44,009 nucleotides of DNA from an uncultured Paracoccaceae bacterium. Lineage in GTDB: Bacteria > Pseudomonadota > Alphaproteobacteria > Rhodobacterales > Rhodobacteraceae. Made by a program: the position numbers and the translations under genes. Under the pieces are notes generated by a model that did not search any database, was not told where the DNA came from, and saw only the letters and a program-made list of their open reading frames with translations. Below, one piece after another: positions 8,757-19,542 of this stretch; positions within the stretch are counted from its first letter, which is position 1; each line of letters opens with the position of its first letter. The DNA lies in assembly GCA_937146765.1 (NCBI GenBank), contig CAKZRP010000069.1, positions 1 through 44,009 of the forward strand, in the 5' to 3' direction.

Positions 8757-10112
8757 ATGCCCCAGATGACCCAGACCCCGGAAACGCTTTGCCACGCCCT
8801 TCTCGACGCTGCCCGCAAGGCTGGTGCCTATGCCGCCGATGCCATGGCCGCCGAGGGCAGGTCGCTCTCGATCGAGGTGCGCGAAGGCAAGCTGGAACAT
8901 GCGGAGCGGTCGGAAAGCGTGGACATCGGCCTGCGGGTCTTTGTCGGCAAACGGCAGGCCCAGGTTTCCACCTCCGACACCCGTCCCGAGACCCTGCTCG
9001 CGATGGCGGAACGGGCGGTGGCGATGGCAAAGGAGGCCCCCGAGGACCCCTATGCGGGGTTGGCGGATCCCGAACAGCTTGCGCGGGACTGGGATCTTGC
9101 CGCCTTCGAGATGGCCGACCCCAGCGCGGAACCGATCCCGGACACGCTGCAGCAGGACGCGCTTGATGCGGAAACGGCCTGCGCCGCCATTTCGGGCATC
9201 AGCCAGGTGCAATCCGCCGCCGCAGGCTATGGTCGCCACAACATCCATCTGGCCGCCAGCAACGGTTTCTCCGGGGGCTACGCCCGCACTAGCCGTTCGG
9301 TGTCCTGCGTCGGGATCGCCGGCACCGGCACCGAGATGGAGCGCGATTACGACGGCGACTCCCGCAGCTTTCAGTCTGACCTGCGGTCCGCCGCCGAGAT
9401 CGGGCGGACGGCGGGCGAACGCGCGGTGGAACGGCTGGGGGCGCGCCGCCCCAAGACCGGCGCTTATCCGGTGCTGTTTGACGAACGCATCTCCTCCACC
9501 CTGATCGGTCATCTCCTGAGTGCCGTGAACGGGGCCGCCGTGGCGCGCGGCTCGTCCTGGCTCAAGGACAGTCTCGGCGCGCAGGTGCTGCCGGAAGCGC
9601 TCTCGGTGATCGAGGATCCGTTCCGACCCCGCATGGCCGGGTCGCGCCCCTTTGACGGCGAGGGTCTCGCCACCCGTCGCCGCGCCATCGTCGAGAAGGG
9701 CGTGCTCACCGGCTGGACCTTGGATCTCGCCTCTGCCCGCAAGCTGGGGCTGGACAGCAGCGCCAATGCGACTCGAGGCATCGGCTCGGTGCCCTCGCCT
9801 TCGAACTGGAACATCGCCCTCACCCAAGGGACACAGAGCCGCGCCGATCTGCTCCGCGACATGGGCACTGGGCTGTTGGTCACCTCGATGATCGGTTCCA
9901 CCATCAACCCCAATACTGGCGATTACTCGCGTGGGGCCTCCGGCTTCTGGGTGGAGAACGGCGAGATCACCCATCCGGTGAACGAGGTGACCATCGCGGG
10001 CAATCTCAGGGACATGCTGATGCGGATTGTTCCGGCCAATGATGCGCGGACCTACCTGTCGCGCATCGTCCCCTCGCTGCTGGTCGAAGGGATGACCCTT
10101 GCCGGCGAATGA
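8757..10112 (+). CDS. pmbA: TldD/PmbA-family metalloprotease subunit PmbA (TldE)
   Basis: A 451-residue partner of TldD; in characterised systems the TldD/E heterodimer degrades unfolded peptides or matures peptide products. Visible landmarks are the N-terminal AYAADAMAAEGRSLSIEVREG, the central family motif GRHNIHLAASNGFSGGYART, and the C-terminal segment GLLVTSMIGSTINPNTGDYS followed by GASGFWVENGEITHPVNEVTI. It lacks the HExxxH zinc site of TldD, as expected of the E subunit. The start at 8757 follows GAAGGTGCCC. No tldD is visible in the window. It heads a run of four overlapping genes ending at lpxK. Confidence 0.9.
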   Translation: MPQMTQTPETLCHALLDAARKAGAYAADAMAAEGRSLSIEVREGKLEHAERSESVDIGLRVFVGKRQAQVSTSDTRPETLLAMAERAVAMAKEAPEDPYAGLADPEQLARDWDLAAFEMADPSAEPIPDTLQQDALDAETACAAISGISQVQSAAAGYGRHNIHLAASNGFSGGYARTSRSVSCVGIAGTGTEMERDYDGDSRSFQSDLRSAAEIGRTAGERAVERLGARRPKTGAYPVLFDERISSTLIGHLLSAVNGAAVARGSSWLKDSLGAQVLPEALSVIEDPFRPRMAGSRPFDGEGLATRRRAIVEKGVLTGWTLDLASARKLGLDSSANATRGIGSVPSPSNWNIALTQGTQSRADLLRDMGTGLLVTSMIGSTINPNTGDYSRGASGFWVENGEITHPVNEVTIAGNLRDMLMRIVPANDARTYLSRIVPSLLVEGMTLAGE

Positions 10113-10899
10113 CCTTGACCTTCTCCTCGCCGCGGCCCTGCGCGCCGGCGAGATCGCGGGACAGTTCACCGGCACCGAAACCCAGAGGTGGGACAAGCCC
10201 GAGGGTGCCGGCCCCGTTACCGAGGCCGACCTGGCGGTAAACCGCTATCTGGAGGATCACCTGCGCGTGGCGCGGCCCGATTACGGCTGGCTCTCGGAGG
10301 AAAGCGAGAACGACCCCGACCGCCTGTCGCGGGACAAGGTCTTCATCATCGATCCAATCGACGGCACCCGCAGCTTTGCCGATGGCTCCCGCACCTGGGC
10401 GCATTCCTTGGCGATTGTCGCGCAGGGGCGTCCGGTCTGCGCGGTCATCTACCTGCCTCAACGCGATCTCCTATTCGCGGCCGCCGCAGGAAAGGGCGCC
10501 AGCTGCAACCGCAACAGAATCAGGGTTGCGCCGGAAATTCCGGTTGATCAGGCCCATGTGCTTTGCGCCAAACCGACGCTTGAGGCCCGTCATTGGGCCG
10601 GTGGCCAGCCCCCCGATTTTCAGCGCAGCCATCGCCCGTCCCTCGCCTATCGCATGGCGCGGGTGGCCGATGGGTCTTATCACGCGATGCTGACCCTGCG
10701 CCCCACCTGGGAGTGGGACATCGCCGCCGGAACGCTTCTGCTGCAAGAGGCAGGCGGACAAGTCACCGATCGTGCGGGCGCCCCGCTCGTGTTCAACCAG
10801 GCCTCCGCCCTGCAGGACGGGGTGATTGCAGGCGGCGCTGCCATCCAGCGACAAATCCTGTCCCGTCTCGCAACGAGGGTGGAAAGGGATCCAGCCTGA
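10099..10899 (+). CDS. Inositol-monophosphatase family phosphatase (CysQ/HisN-like)
   Basis: Mg-dependent phosphatase of about 266 residues. All metal-site motifs are present: VTEADLAVN (40-48), WLSEES (64-69) with the paired Glu, DPIDGTRSF (85-93), and WEWDIAAG near residue 205 with the last Asp ligand. Family members hydrolyse inositol monophosphate, histidinol phosphate or 3'-phosphoadenosine 5'-phosphate, and sequence alone does not decide. The only start that fits is TTG at 10099, overlapping pmbA by 14 bases. Its stop overlaps the next start. Placement before lipid A genes is common in Rhodobacteraceae. Confidence 0.88.
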   Translation: MPANDLDLLLAAALRAGEIAGQFTGTETQRWDKPEGAGPVTEADLAVNRYLEDHLRVARPDYGWLSEESENDPDRLSRDKVFIIDPIDGTRSFADGSRTWAHSLAIVAQGRPVCAVIYLPQRDLLFAAAAGKGASCNRNRIRVAPEIPVDQAHVLCAKPTLEARHWAGGQPPDFQRSHRPSLAYRMARVADGSYHAMLTLRPTWEWDIAAGTLLLQEAGGQVTDRAGAPLVFNQASALQDGVIAGGAAIQRQILSRLATRVERDPA

Positions 10900-12095
10900 T
10901 GCCCTGGCGCAATGGAGAACAAATGAGCGGCGGTCTTCCCTCCGTCCGCCCTGTGGGTGAGCTGGTCTGGGGTCATGCGACCACGCAGGAGCGCCTGCTG
11001 GCCCTCTGCGATGTAGGCCAACGCCTGAAATCGATGCGCCCGGACCTGTCGATGATGTTGTCCTGGGAAGCAGACATGCGCCCCAGCTACTTTCCCGAGG
11101 GCTGCGATATCCCGCTTGGCGCCTTGGTGGCCGAACAGCCCACCGAGATCCGGACCCTTCTGGATCATTGGCGACCGGATGTCTGCGTCTGGGCCGGCGG
11201 TCAGATGCGTCGCCTGCTGATGCGGGCGATGCGCGAGCGCAACCTGCCTTCGCTGCTGGTGGACATAGAGGCCGAGGAACTGCCCAGCCGAGCCTCGCGC
11301 TGGTTGCCGGACCAGAGACACCGGCTGCTGAACGGATTTTCGGAGATCCTGGCCCCTAACAAGGACGTCTCTGACCGCCTCAGACGCGCGGGCGTGCCTG
11401 CGGAACGCATTCGGGTCTCCGGTCGCCTGTTCCAGTCCAGCAGCCCCCCGAGCTGCAACGAGGATGAGCTGGATGACCTGCAGGAGAAGCTGAAGAGCCG
11501 GCCGACCTGGCTGGCCGCCCGGCTGACCCTGAGCGAGCTGCAACCGGTCATCAAGGCGCACCAGTCCACTCTGCGACTGCTGCACCGGCTTCTTCTGGTC
11601 ATCACCGTGCAGTCAGAGAACGATCTCGACAACGCCCGTCGCCTCTTGCGCGGTGAGGGTCTCAGCTTTGCGGATTGGGAAAATGGCGAAGAGCCCGAAG
11701 ATTTCACTCAGGTGGTCCTCGGATTGAGCGAGGATCTCGGCCTTTGGTACCGGATCTGCCCTCTCTGCTTTCTCGGCAACAGCCTGATCCGCGGCGCCCA
11801 GGGCACCAATCCCCTCGATGCGGCCGCCCTCGGATCGGCCATCCTGCACGGGCCCGGCGTGGTGTCGCACAGCCAGGCCTATGCCAGGCTCGCCGCCCTC
11901 AAGGCTGCACAGAAAATCCATGGCGAGGAAGACCTCACCGAAGCGGTGATCCGTCTCATCTCGCCGGAGAAGGCCGCGGAAATGGCCCTGGCAGGCTGGC
12001 AGGTGGTCACAGAAGGGGCGGTGATGACCGACAATCTTCTCGACAAGATCCAGGATCTGCTGGACCAGACGGAGACTTCCCATGCAGCCCCCTGA
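10899..12095 (+). CDS. WaaA/KdtA-like glycosyltransferase (GT30 type)
   Basis: A 398-residue protein resembling 3-deoxy-D-manno-octulosonic acid transferase, which adds Kdo to lipid A at the inner membrane. The N-terminal domain shows [14 protein letters not shown] where typical WaaA has a HAxSxGE motif, and the RRxLDHWRPDxxxW pattern appears as [12 protein letters not shown]. The C-terminal domain has [20 protein letters not shown], matching the FxGGSL...GGqNPLEpA donor site. The divergence at the N-terminal active-site motif raises the chance that it is a paralogue rather than the main Kdo transferase. Position directly before lpxK (14-base overlap) supports a lipid A role. It starts at 10899 in a TGATG overlap with the phosphatase gene. 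Confidence 0.78.
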   Translation: MPWRNGEQMSGGLPSVRPVGELVWGHATTQERLLALCDVGQRLKSMRPDLSMMLSWEADMRPSYFPEGCDIPLGALVAEQPTEIRTLLDHWRPDVCVWAGGQMRRLLMRAMRERNLPSLLVDIEAEELPSRASRWLPDQRHRLLNGFSEILAPNKDVSDRLRRAGVPAERIRVSGRLFQSSSPPSCNEDELDDLQEKLKSRPTWLAARLTLSELQPVIKAHQSTLRLLHRLLLVITVQSENDLDNARRLLRGEGLSFADWENGEEPEDFTQVVLGLSEDLGLWYRICPLCFLGNSLIRGAQGTNPLDAAALGSAILHGPGVVSHSQAYARLAALKAAQKIHGEEDLTEAVIRLISPEKAAEMALAGWQVVTEGAVMTDNLLDKIQDLLDQTETSHAAP

Positions 12096-13083
12096 GTTCT
12101 GGAACCGGCCGCCCGGACAGTTCGATCTGCGCAGCTTCCTGCTCGCGCCCCTTGGCGCGCTCTATGCCAAGGCCACCGCATCCCGCCTGCGCAAGGGCAC
12201 GCCCTATCGCGCCCCGGTGCCGGTGATCTGCGTCGGCAACCTCAACGCCGGTGGCACCGGCAAGACCCCGACCGTGATCTGGCTGATGGAGCAGATGGGC
12301 GCGATGGGCCATGTGGTGCATGTGGTTTCACGTGGCTATGGCGGTCGGCTCGCCGGACCGGTGCAGGTCGACCCCGCCCGCCACAGGGCTGCCGATGTGG
12401 GGGACGAACCGCTGTTGATGGCAGCCTTTGCCGAGGTCTGGGTCGCCAAGGACCGCGCGGCGGGTGCGAAAGCCGCCGCCGAGGCAGGCGCAAGCGTGAT
12501 CTTGATGGACGATGGCTTTCAGAACCCTTCGGTGGCCAAGGATTTCGCGATGGTGGTGGTGGATGCCCAGCGCGGCTTCGGCAACGGGCGCTGCCTACCC
12601 GCAGGCCCCTTGCGCGAGCCTGTCACGGTTGGCTTGAAACGCGCTGATCTGGTGCTGTCCCTGGGCCAGGACACCGCGCAGGACTCCTTTGCTGCGCTCT
12701 GGGCCAGGTCGATCCAGGTGCCGCATATGACAGGCGTGGTGACTCCCTTGCAGACGGGAATGCCTTGGCAAGGCACTCGGGTCCTCGCCTTTGCCGGCAT
12801 CGGCCATCCGGAGAAATTCTTTGCCACCCTGCGCGGTCTGGGTGCCGATATCCGCCGCGCCGAGGCGCTGGAGGATCACCAGACCCTCGCCCCCGCGCTG
12901 CTCACCCGGCTGGAACAGGAGGCGAAGCTCCTCGGCGCGCAGTTGGTGACCACGGAAAAGGATGCTGTGCGCCTGCCCGACAGCTTCCGCCACAAGGTGA
13001 TCACGCTGCCTGTGCGCCTGCAGATTTCAGAGGCCGAGGCCCTGCTGGCGCGGCTGAAAACAATTGCGCCGCCCCCCGGCTGA
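12082..13083 (+). CDS. lpxK: Tetraacyldisaccharide 4'-kinase
   Basis: Inner-membrane kinase that phosphorylates the 4' position of the lipid A disaccharide precursor. It is 333 residues, the normal length. The N-terminus is the membrane-associating helix region. The ATP-binding P-loop is [12 protein letters not shown] at residues 55-66, and the second signature [15 protein letters not shown] lies near residue 142, with the catalytic Asp. The late [10 protein letters not shown] segment is also typical. It overlaps the glycosyltransferase gene by 14 bases and is the last gene of the operon. A long GC hairpin overlaps its stop. Confidence 0.95.
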   Translation: MQPPEFWNRPPGQFDLRSFLLAPLGALYAKATASRLRKGTPYRAPVPVICVGNLNAGGTGKTPTVIWLMEQMGAMGHVVHVVSRGYGGRLAGPVQVDPARHRAADVGDEPLLMAAFAEVWVAKDRAAGAKAAAEAGASVILMDDGFQNPSVAKDFAMVVVDAQRGFGNGRCLPAGPLREPVTVGLKRADLVLSLGQDTAQDSFAALWARSIQVPHMTGVVTPLQTGMPWQGTRVLAFAGIGHPEKFFATLRGLGADIRRAEALEDHQTLAPALLTRLEQEAKLLGAQLVTTEKDAVRLPDSFRHKVITLPVRLQISEAEALLARLKTIAPPPG

Positions 13084-13095
13084 GAGGGGCGGCGC
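13066..13095. terminator. Hairpin between convergent lpxK and the DsbA-like gene
   Basis: GCGCCGCCCC pairs with GGGGCGGCGC around a ten-base loop spanning the lpxK stop codon. On the + strand no T-run follows; on the - strand it is followed by AATTGTTTT. It may act as a weak bidirectional terminator between two convergent units. Confidence 0.5.
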
Positions 13096-13119
13096 GCATC
13101 ACATGTGGAAGGGAACGGA

Positions 13120-13812
13120 TCAGCTGCCCAGTTCGGCCTCGATCAGCGCCTTCATGTCCTCATAGGGCTGGTTTTCCATCTTCTCACCATTGAGCAGGAA
13201 GGACGGCGTGGCATTCACCCCGTCGCGGGTGGCGTTTTCCTGATACCAGCTCACCAGCGTCTGCGCCTTGGTGGCATCCTGCATGCAGGCTTCAAGGGTC
13301 TCGCCCTCGATCCCCGCGAGGCGACCGATCTTCTTCAGCTCTTCCACGATCTCCGCCGGACCGCCGGCCTGGCTCCACTCGCGCTGGCCCTTGAAAATCA
13401 GATCGGTGATGCCAAAGAACTTCTCTTCGCCGCCGCACCGCGCCACCATAGAGGCCCAGAGACCGAAGCGGTCGAAATAGACCTCGCGGTAGATGAACTT
13501 CACCTTGCCGGTGTCGATGAAATCCGCCTTCAGCTTCTTGTAGGCATCGGCATGGAAATTCGCGCAATGGGGGCAGGTGTAGGAGGCATATTCGATCAGC
13601 GTGACCGGCGCATCCTCGGCGCCCTGCACCATGTCCACGATAGTCGAGGTATCGACATCAGCCGGATCCACCTGCTCCTGCGCCTGAGCGGCCCCGACCA
13701 GTTCAAAGTCCAGCAGGTTCGACTGGTTCGGGCGGTTCTTGTAACCGTTCACCGCATAAAGGCCCGCCGCAACGGCAACCGCCGCGCAAGCCCCGATCAT
13801 CCAACGGGTCAT
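13120..13812 (-). CDS. DsbA-family thioredoxin-fold disulfide protein
   Basis: A 230-residue exported or membrane-anchored thiol oxidoreductase. Residues 5-22 form a signal or anchor helix. The thioredoxin domain begins near residue 67 with the active site CPHC at 80-83 (EYASYTCPHCANFH). The cis-proline loop is ATPSFLLNG near residue 200. An internal helical insertion separates the two halves, as in DsbA/BdbD types. It would oxidise or shuffle disulfides in the periplasm. It starts only two bases after the DUF721 gene stop, so the two genes form an operon. Confidence 0.9.
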   Translation of the reverse strand: MTRWMIGACAAVAVAAGLYAVNGYKNRPNQSNLLDFELVGAAQAQEQVDPADVDTSTIVDMVQGAEDAPVTLIEYASYTCPHCANFHADAYKKLKADFIDTGKVKFIYREVYFDRFGLWASMVARCGGEEKFFGITDLIFKGQREWSQAGGPAEIVEELKKIGRLAGIEGETLEACMQDATKAQTLVSWYQENATRDGVNATPSFLLNGEKMENQPYEDMKALIEAELGS

Positions 13813-13814
13813 TT

Positions 13815-14336
13815 CTACCCCTTTCGTATTGATTTCTGTCGTGTCAGTACATTGCGCCCCAACCGCTCCAGCGCGGCGCGCAAATCGTCGTTTTCCACAC
13901 CCTTGGCTGACTTTTGGGCCTCGGCCACGTCTTCAGGCGCGGGCTCGGCTTGCTGACGCGTCTTGGGTGCATAGGCAAATTCCACCTGCCCGTCGGCAAA
14001 GCCGGTGGGCGCGGTCTGGGTCACATGAACGCGGGAGATGGCATTGTAGCCATAGACCCCGTTCACCTTCTGCCTGAGCGTATCCTTCTGCATTTCGAGC
14101 ATGGGCGCATAAGCGCCGGTGGTCAGCACCGTCAGCGTCGCGCCGATGCCACCGCGCCCGTAGCCGACCTTGACCGGACGCGCCATGGCGGCCATCTCGG
14201 GGCCGACGATCTCTTCCCAATGGGTCAACAGGCGCGACACCGCAAAACCGCGACTCTCGCCAGCCTTGCGGATCTGGTCGTTGAGCAGCGATGCCGTGCG
14301 TTTGAACCCGCGGGTTGAGGAGTGCCTATATGCCAT
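13815..14336 (-). CDS. DUF721/DciA-family protein
   Basis: A 173-residue protein of the DUF721 group. DciA members help load the replicative helicase DnaB in bacteria lacking DnaC. The N-terminal KH-like domain is visible as RGFAVSRLLTHWEEIVGPEM (29-48) followed by GIGATLTVLTTGAYAPMLEM. The C-terminal third is low-complexity and charged (PAPEDVAEAQKSAKG), consistent with the disordered tails of this family. It is divergent from mutY across 84 bases and is followed after two bases by the DsbA-like gene. Confidence 0.87.
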   Translation of the reverse strand: MAYRHSSTRGFKRTASLLNDQIRKAGESRGFAVSRLLTHWEEIVGPEMAAMARPVKVGYGRGGIGATLTVLTTGAYAPMLEMQKDTLRQKVNGVYGYNAISRVHVTQTAPTGFADGQVEFAYAPKTRQQAEPAPEDVAEAQKSAKGVENDDLRAALERLGRNVLTRQKSIRKG

Positions 14337-14420
14337 GTCGGTGGTTTTGCGTGACTGTGCGCCCTATTGTAAAGGGCCGGTTGTCAGAGACCAGCCAAAC
14401 CATGAAGCAAGGGATAAAGA

Positions 14421-15491
14421 ATGCGTGACCTCGCCCGGAATCCAGACGATCTGAGCCGCAGCCTGCTGGAGTGGTACGACACCCATGCCCGGCACATGCC
14501 CTGGCGGGTGGGCCCTGCGGAGCGGGCGGCGGGCATTCGCCCCGATCCCTACCGGATCTGGCTCAGCGAGGTGATGTTGCAGCAGACCACCGTCGCCGCG
14601 GTGAAGGACTATTTCGAGCGGTTCACCCGCCGCTGGCCAACCGTCCGCGATCTGGCCGCGGCGCCGGATGCGGATGTGATGGGGGAATGGGCCGGGCTTG
14701 GCTATTATGCCCGCGCCCGCAACCTGCTGAAATGCGCGCGGGTGGTGGCCGAGACCCACAACGGCGTCTTTCCCGACAGCTACGGGGGTCTAATCGCCCT
14801 GCCCGGGATCGGCCCCTATACCGCGGCCGCCATCTCCGCCATCGCCTTCGACCGGCCCGAAACGGTGCTCGATGGCAACGTGGAGCGGGTGATGGCGCGG
14901 CTGCACGACGAACACGCGCCCCTGCCTGCGGTGAAGCCGCTGCTGAAGGCGCATGCCGCGCATCTGACTCCTCTGGAACGGCCCGGCGACTATGCCCAGG
15001 CGGTGATGGATCTGGGGGCGACGATCTGCACGCCGAAGTCCCCAGCTTGCGGCATCTGCCCCTGGCGCGATCCTTGTCGCGCGCGGGTCGAGGGCACGGC
15101 GCCGGACCTGCCGAAGAAGACCCCCAAGAAAGCCAAGCCCACCCGCCATGGCTTTGTCTACCTGGCCCGTTCGGAAGACGGCGCCTGGCTGTTGGAACGC
15201 CGTCCGGACAAGGGTCTCCTCGGGGGCATGTTGGGCTGGCCCGGCTCGGACTGGTGCGACCAGCCGCAGGAGGTGCCGCCCTTTGAGGCCCCATGGCAGG
15301 ATACCGGCGCAGAAGTGCGCCATACCTTCACCCACTTCCATCTCATCCTGCGGGTCAGGACCACGCGGCTGCCCTCCGACTATCCCGCGCGGAGCGGTCA
15401 GGAGATCCTGTCGCGCCATGCCTTTCGGCCAAGCGACCTGCCGACCGTGATGCGCAAGGCCTTCGACCTCGTCCGCGATCAGATGCGCTGA
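14421..15491 (+). CDS. mutY: A/G-specific adenine glycosylase
   Basis: Base-excision repair glycosylase that removes adenine mispaired with 8-oxoguanine. It has 356 residues. The helix-hairpin-helix is LPGIGPYTAAAISAIAFD (about 124-141), with the catalytic Asp following. The iron-sulfur cluster ligands are Cys203, Cys210, Cys213 and Cys219 in the exact C-x6-C-x2-C-x5-C spacing. The C-terminal NUDIX-like domain begins near residue 240 and recognises 8-oxoG. The ATG at 14421 follows AAGGGATAAAGA. It is divergent from the DciA-like gene. Confidence 0.96.
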   Translation: MRDLARNPDDLSRSLLEWYDTHARHMPWRVGPAERAAGIRPDPYRIWLSEVMLQQTTVAAVKDYFERFTRRWPTVRDLAAAPDADVMGEWAGLGYYARARNLLKCARVVAETHNGVFPDSYGGLIALPGIGPYTAAAISAIAFDRPETVLDGNVERVMARLHDEHAPLPAVKPLLKAHAAHLTPLERPGDYAQAVMDLGATICTPKSPACGICPWRDPCRARVEGTAPDLPKKTPKKAKPTRHGFVYLARSEDGAWLLERRPDKGLLGGMLGWPGSDWCDQPQEVPPFEAPWQDTGAEVRHTFTHFHLILRVRTTRLPSDYPARSGQEILSRHAFRPSDLPTVMRKAFDLVRDQMR

Positions 15492-15564
15492 TGCGCGCTC
15501 TTGGGTTGTTCATCTTTCACGGCTAGGTTTGGCGGCAGTCCATGGCCAAGCTCCGGAGCACACA

Positions 15565-16707
15565 ATGGCCCAATTCATTTCCACCGCCGACCTGCGCAGC
15601 TGGCGCCGGGCCATGCCCTTCTGGCTGTCGCTGCTCCTGTTGCCGCTGGTCTGGGTCGGCGCCTTTCTCGGTGGCTGGTGGATCCTGCTGCCGCCTCTGG
15701 CGACCTGGTACCTCTTTGCCGCCCTCGACGGAATTTTCGGTCTCGACCTCGACAATGCCGATCCGCAAACGGCCGAGGCCGACCTCCGTTGGTACATCCG
15801 CCTCACGACCTTCTGGGTCCCGCTGCAATTCCTGACCCTGTTCCTGCTGATCGCCTATACCCGCGAGGCGGCGCATCTGGGCAGCCTTGAGAAGATCGGC
15901 CTGTTCTTCGGCATGGGCGTGATTTCTGGAACCATAGGCATCAACTATAGTCACGAACTGATGCATCAGAAAAACCGATATGAGCGCTGGCTGGGAGATC
16001 TCCTCCTCGCGATGGTGCTGTATTCGCATTTCCGCTCCGAGCATCTGCTGGTGCATCATCGCTACGTCGGCACCCCGCGCGACCCGGTGACCGCGCGCTA
16101 CAATGAAGGGTTTCATCGCTTCTACCCGCGGGTGCTCGTGCAATGCTGGCGATCCGCCTTCAGAGCAGAGGCGGAGCGGTTGAAACGCAAAGACCTGCCC
16201 TGGTATCACCGGAGCAACCCGTTTCTGCGGTACTGGGCGCTGCAAGCGGCGATGATCCTGCTCGCCATCCTTCTTGGTGGCTGGTCGGGTCTCGCCCTTT
16301 TCCTGGTGCAGGCTGGAGTCGCGATCTGGCAACTGGAACTGGTGAACTACATCGAGCATTACGGGCTGACACGCAAACACCTGGGGGCGGGAAAATACGA
16401 ACACGTGAAACCGCATCACTCCTGGAATGCCGCGCAGAAAGCCTCGAACTGGCTGCTGATCAACTTACAGCGGCACTCGGATCATCACTACAAGCCCGAC
16501 CGGCGCTTTCCCCTGTTGCAGACCTATTCCAAGGACGAGGCCCCGCAGTTGCCCTATGGCTATCCGGTGATGGCCGTCGCAGCGATGATCCCGCCACTCT
16601 GGCGCCGTGTGATGAACCCGAAAGTGCGCGCCTGGCGAGGGCACTTCTACCCTGAGATCACCGATTGGGCGCCCTACAACCGGGCGGAAAACCCGATTCC
16701 ACGATAG
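15565..16707 (+). CDS. alkB: AlkB-type alkane 1-monooxygenase (membrane di-iron hydroxylase)
   Basis: Integral-membrane non-haem di-iron monooxygenase of 380 residues, expected to hydroxylate medium- or long-chain alkanes or related methyl groups. The histidine boxes are SHELMHQ, SEHLLVHHRYVGTP and LQRHSDHHYKP, and the NYIEHYGL motif that separates AlkB from fatty acid desaturases is present. Four to six hydrophobic segments are visible (for example WLSLLLLPLVWVGAFLGGWW). The start at 15565 follows CTCCGGAGCACACA. No rubredoxin, rubredoxin reductase or AlkS regulator is adjacent, so electron partners must be encoded elsewhere. Confidence 0.93.
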   Translation: MAQFISTADLRSWRRAMPFWLSLLLLPLVWVGAFLGGWWILLPPLATWYLFAALDGIFGLDLDNADPQTAEADLRWYIRLTTFWVPLQFLTLFLLIAYTREAAHLGSLEKIGLFFGMGVISGTIGINYSHELMHQKNRYERWLGDLLLAMVLYSHFRSEHLLVHHRYVGTPRDPVTARYNEGFHRFYPRVLVQCWRSAFRAEAERLKRKDLPWYHRSNPFLRYWALQAAMILLAILLGGWSGLALFLVQAGVAIWQLELVNYIEHYGLTRKHLGAGKYEHVKPHHSWNAAQKASNWLLINLQRHSDHHYKPDRRFPLLQTYSKDEAPQLPYGYPVMAVAAMIPPLWRRVMNPKVRAWRGHFYPEITDWAPYNRAENPIPR

Positions 16708-16737
16708 GGCCGGGCGCGCGCCTCTCGGCGCCGGAGG

Positions 16738-18132
16738 TCACTGTCTCGGCAGGGTCCAGACGTTGATCGGTCCTTGCAGACCGCGCAGGGTCTGGTCGGT
16801 CTGCAGGGTGAAGCCCTCGAGGAGATCACCCATCCGCCCCTCCGCATGAACCCGCTGACAGAGCGAATCGCTCATCGCGATCCTGGCCTGCAGTTCCCGC
16901 GTCATCCCTTCCAGACGCGCGGCCACGTTCACCGCCGTTCCAATCACCGCATATTCCAGACGGTTTGCCCCGATATCACCCTGCACCACCTCGCCGAAAT
17001 GAATGCCGATCCCCGCGTCCAGGGTATCCTCCCCCCTGCGCTTGCGCTCAAGGTTCCATTGGTCCAGGGCGCGGACCATCGCGCGGGCGCAGGCAAGGGC
17101 ATTGGACCCGTCATGCGCGCCCGCGACCGGCGTTCCAAAGGTCGCCATCAGCCCGTCGCCGAGATATTTGTCGAGCGTTCCACCGTGGCGAAAGACTTCC
17201 TGCTCCATCCGACCGTGAAACCCGCGCAAGAGCTCGATGACTGCAACCGCTTCCCTACCCGCGGCCAGTCGGGTGAAGCCCACGATGTCGATGAAGAGGA
17301 TGGCGACCTGACTGGTCCTCACCTGCTTCAGCGGTTCGTCATTCTGCGACAGTTCCGCCACCACATTGGGAGAGAAATATCGCGACAGGTTGGCACGCTC
17401 GCGCGCGAGGTCCGCGTTGTGGTCGAGCATCTGATAGAAGCGTCGCGTCGATTGCGCGAGGATGGCAGCCACCATCAAGAAGACCATCGCCTCCTGAATG
17501 CGGAACCTGAAACCGATGCTGTTGGGGTCATAGAGATCCCGGACATGTGGCCAATCAGCCAAAGCCTCCCCCATGACCCGGGCAAGGTCTTCGTTGGGTG
17601 TCATGAAATACCAGGCCAGCCCCGCACCGCCGAGCCAGATCACGCTGGCCCAGACACCGATCCCGAAGACGGTGCGCCAGCTGTAGGCCAGGGTGCCCGC
17701 GGCCAGGATGATGAAGAAATACTGGAAGTTGTCATACTGGTAGATCAGCGGCACCGGCAGGTCCTGCTGATCGAACGGGTTTGGATAGACCATGCCGAAA
17801 GTCATCAGCACCAGATCGAACATGATCAGACCCACCTCCGCCTGCGACCGACCCACACGGGCAAATCGGCGGATGAAGAACCCGTTGACGCAGAGGATGG
17901 CGAGGATCGCCACATAATAGAGCTGCGACGGGCTGGGATAGACCAGCACCAGAAACAAGGCCACGATCGGCATGATGATCCAGCGTGCGAGCACCGCCAT
18001 CTCGACACCGCGGCGCTTGTGCTCTTCCAGCGCAGCCCGGATGTAGGTCGATTCCAAGGCCTCGTCCTGTAGGATCGGGTCCCGCGGATTGCGCCGCCGC
18101 GTCACGGGTACGCTTGAGGTCGTCTCAGCCAT
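16738..18132 (-). CDS. Membrane-bound class III adenylate/guanylate cyclase
   Basis: A 464-residue cyclase. Six transmembrane helices occupy roughly residues 45-270, followed by a linker (ARERANLSRYFSPNVVAEL) that normally transmits signals, then the catalytic domain. Metal and catalytic residues are intact: FIDIVGFT gives the first Asp, DKYLGDGLMATF gives the substrate Lys and second Asp, and VIGTAVNVAARLEG gives the Asn and Arg. Product is predicted to be cAMP. I prefer the start at 18132 (MAETTSS) because AGGGAGGGCAGG precedes it; a longer frame to 18249 adds a low-complexity basic leader. It lies downstream of ccrM but is separated by a terminator. Confidence 0.9.
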   Translation of the reverse strand: MAETTSSVPVTRRRNPRDPILQDEALESTYIRAALEEHKRRGVEMAVLARWIIMPIVALFLVLVYPSPSQLYYVAILAILCVNGFFIRRFARVGRSQAEVGLIMFDLVLMTFGMVYPNPFDQQDLPVPLIYQYDNFQYFFIILAAGTLAYSWRTVFGIGVWASVIWLGGAGLAWYFMTPNEDLARVMGEALADWPHVRDLYDPNSIGFRFRIQEAMVFLMVAAILAQSTRRFYQMLDHNADLARERANLSRYFSPNVVAELSQNDEPLKQVRTSQVAILFIDIVGFTRLAAGREAVAVIELLRGFHGRMEQEVFRHGGTLDKYLGDGLMATFGTPVAGAHDGSNALACARAMVRALDQWNLERKRRGEDTLDAGIGIHFGEVVQGDIGANRLEYAVIGTAVNVAARLEGMTRELQARIAMSDSLCQRVHAEGRMGDLLEGFTLQTDQTLRGLQGPINVWTLPRQ

Positions 18133-18247
18133 CCTGCCCTCCCTTGGGTCATGTCTCCGCTGGCCATGCCTGCGTTCAAAATAGGCGCTGGGTGGCCCGG
18201 ATGCACCCCCGTCCCGCGGCCTCAAATCCGGCGCCCTGTTGGAATCC

Positions 18248-18273
18248 AAAAAGCCCCGCCATGAGGGCGGGGC
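18248..18273 (-). terminator. Rho-independent terminator of ccrM
   Basis: On the - strand GCCCCGCC pairs with GGCGGGGC across a five-base loop and is followed by TTTTT. It lies about 70 bases beyond the ccrM stop. Confidence 0.88.
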
Positions 18274-18342
18274 AAGGTGCGGCGCGCCAGCCTTATGGGC
18301 GGCGCACCGTCGGCGTTCGAAATGGTTCGGGGTTCAGGGCGA

Positions 18343-19542
<1,200 letters not shown>

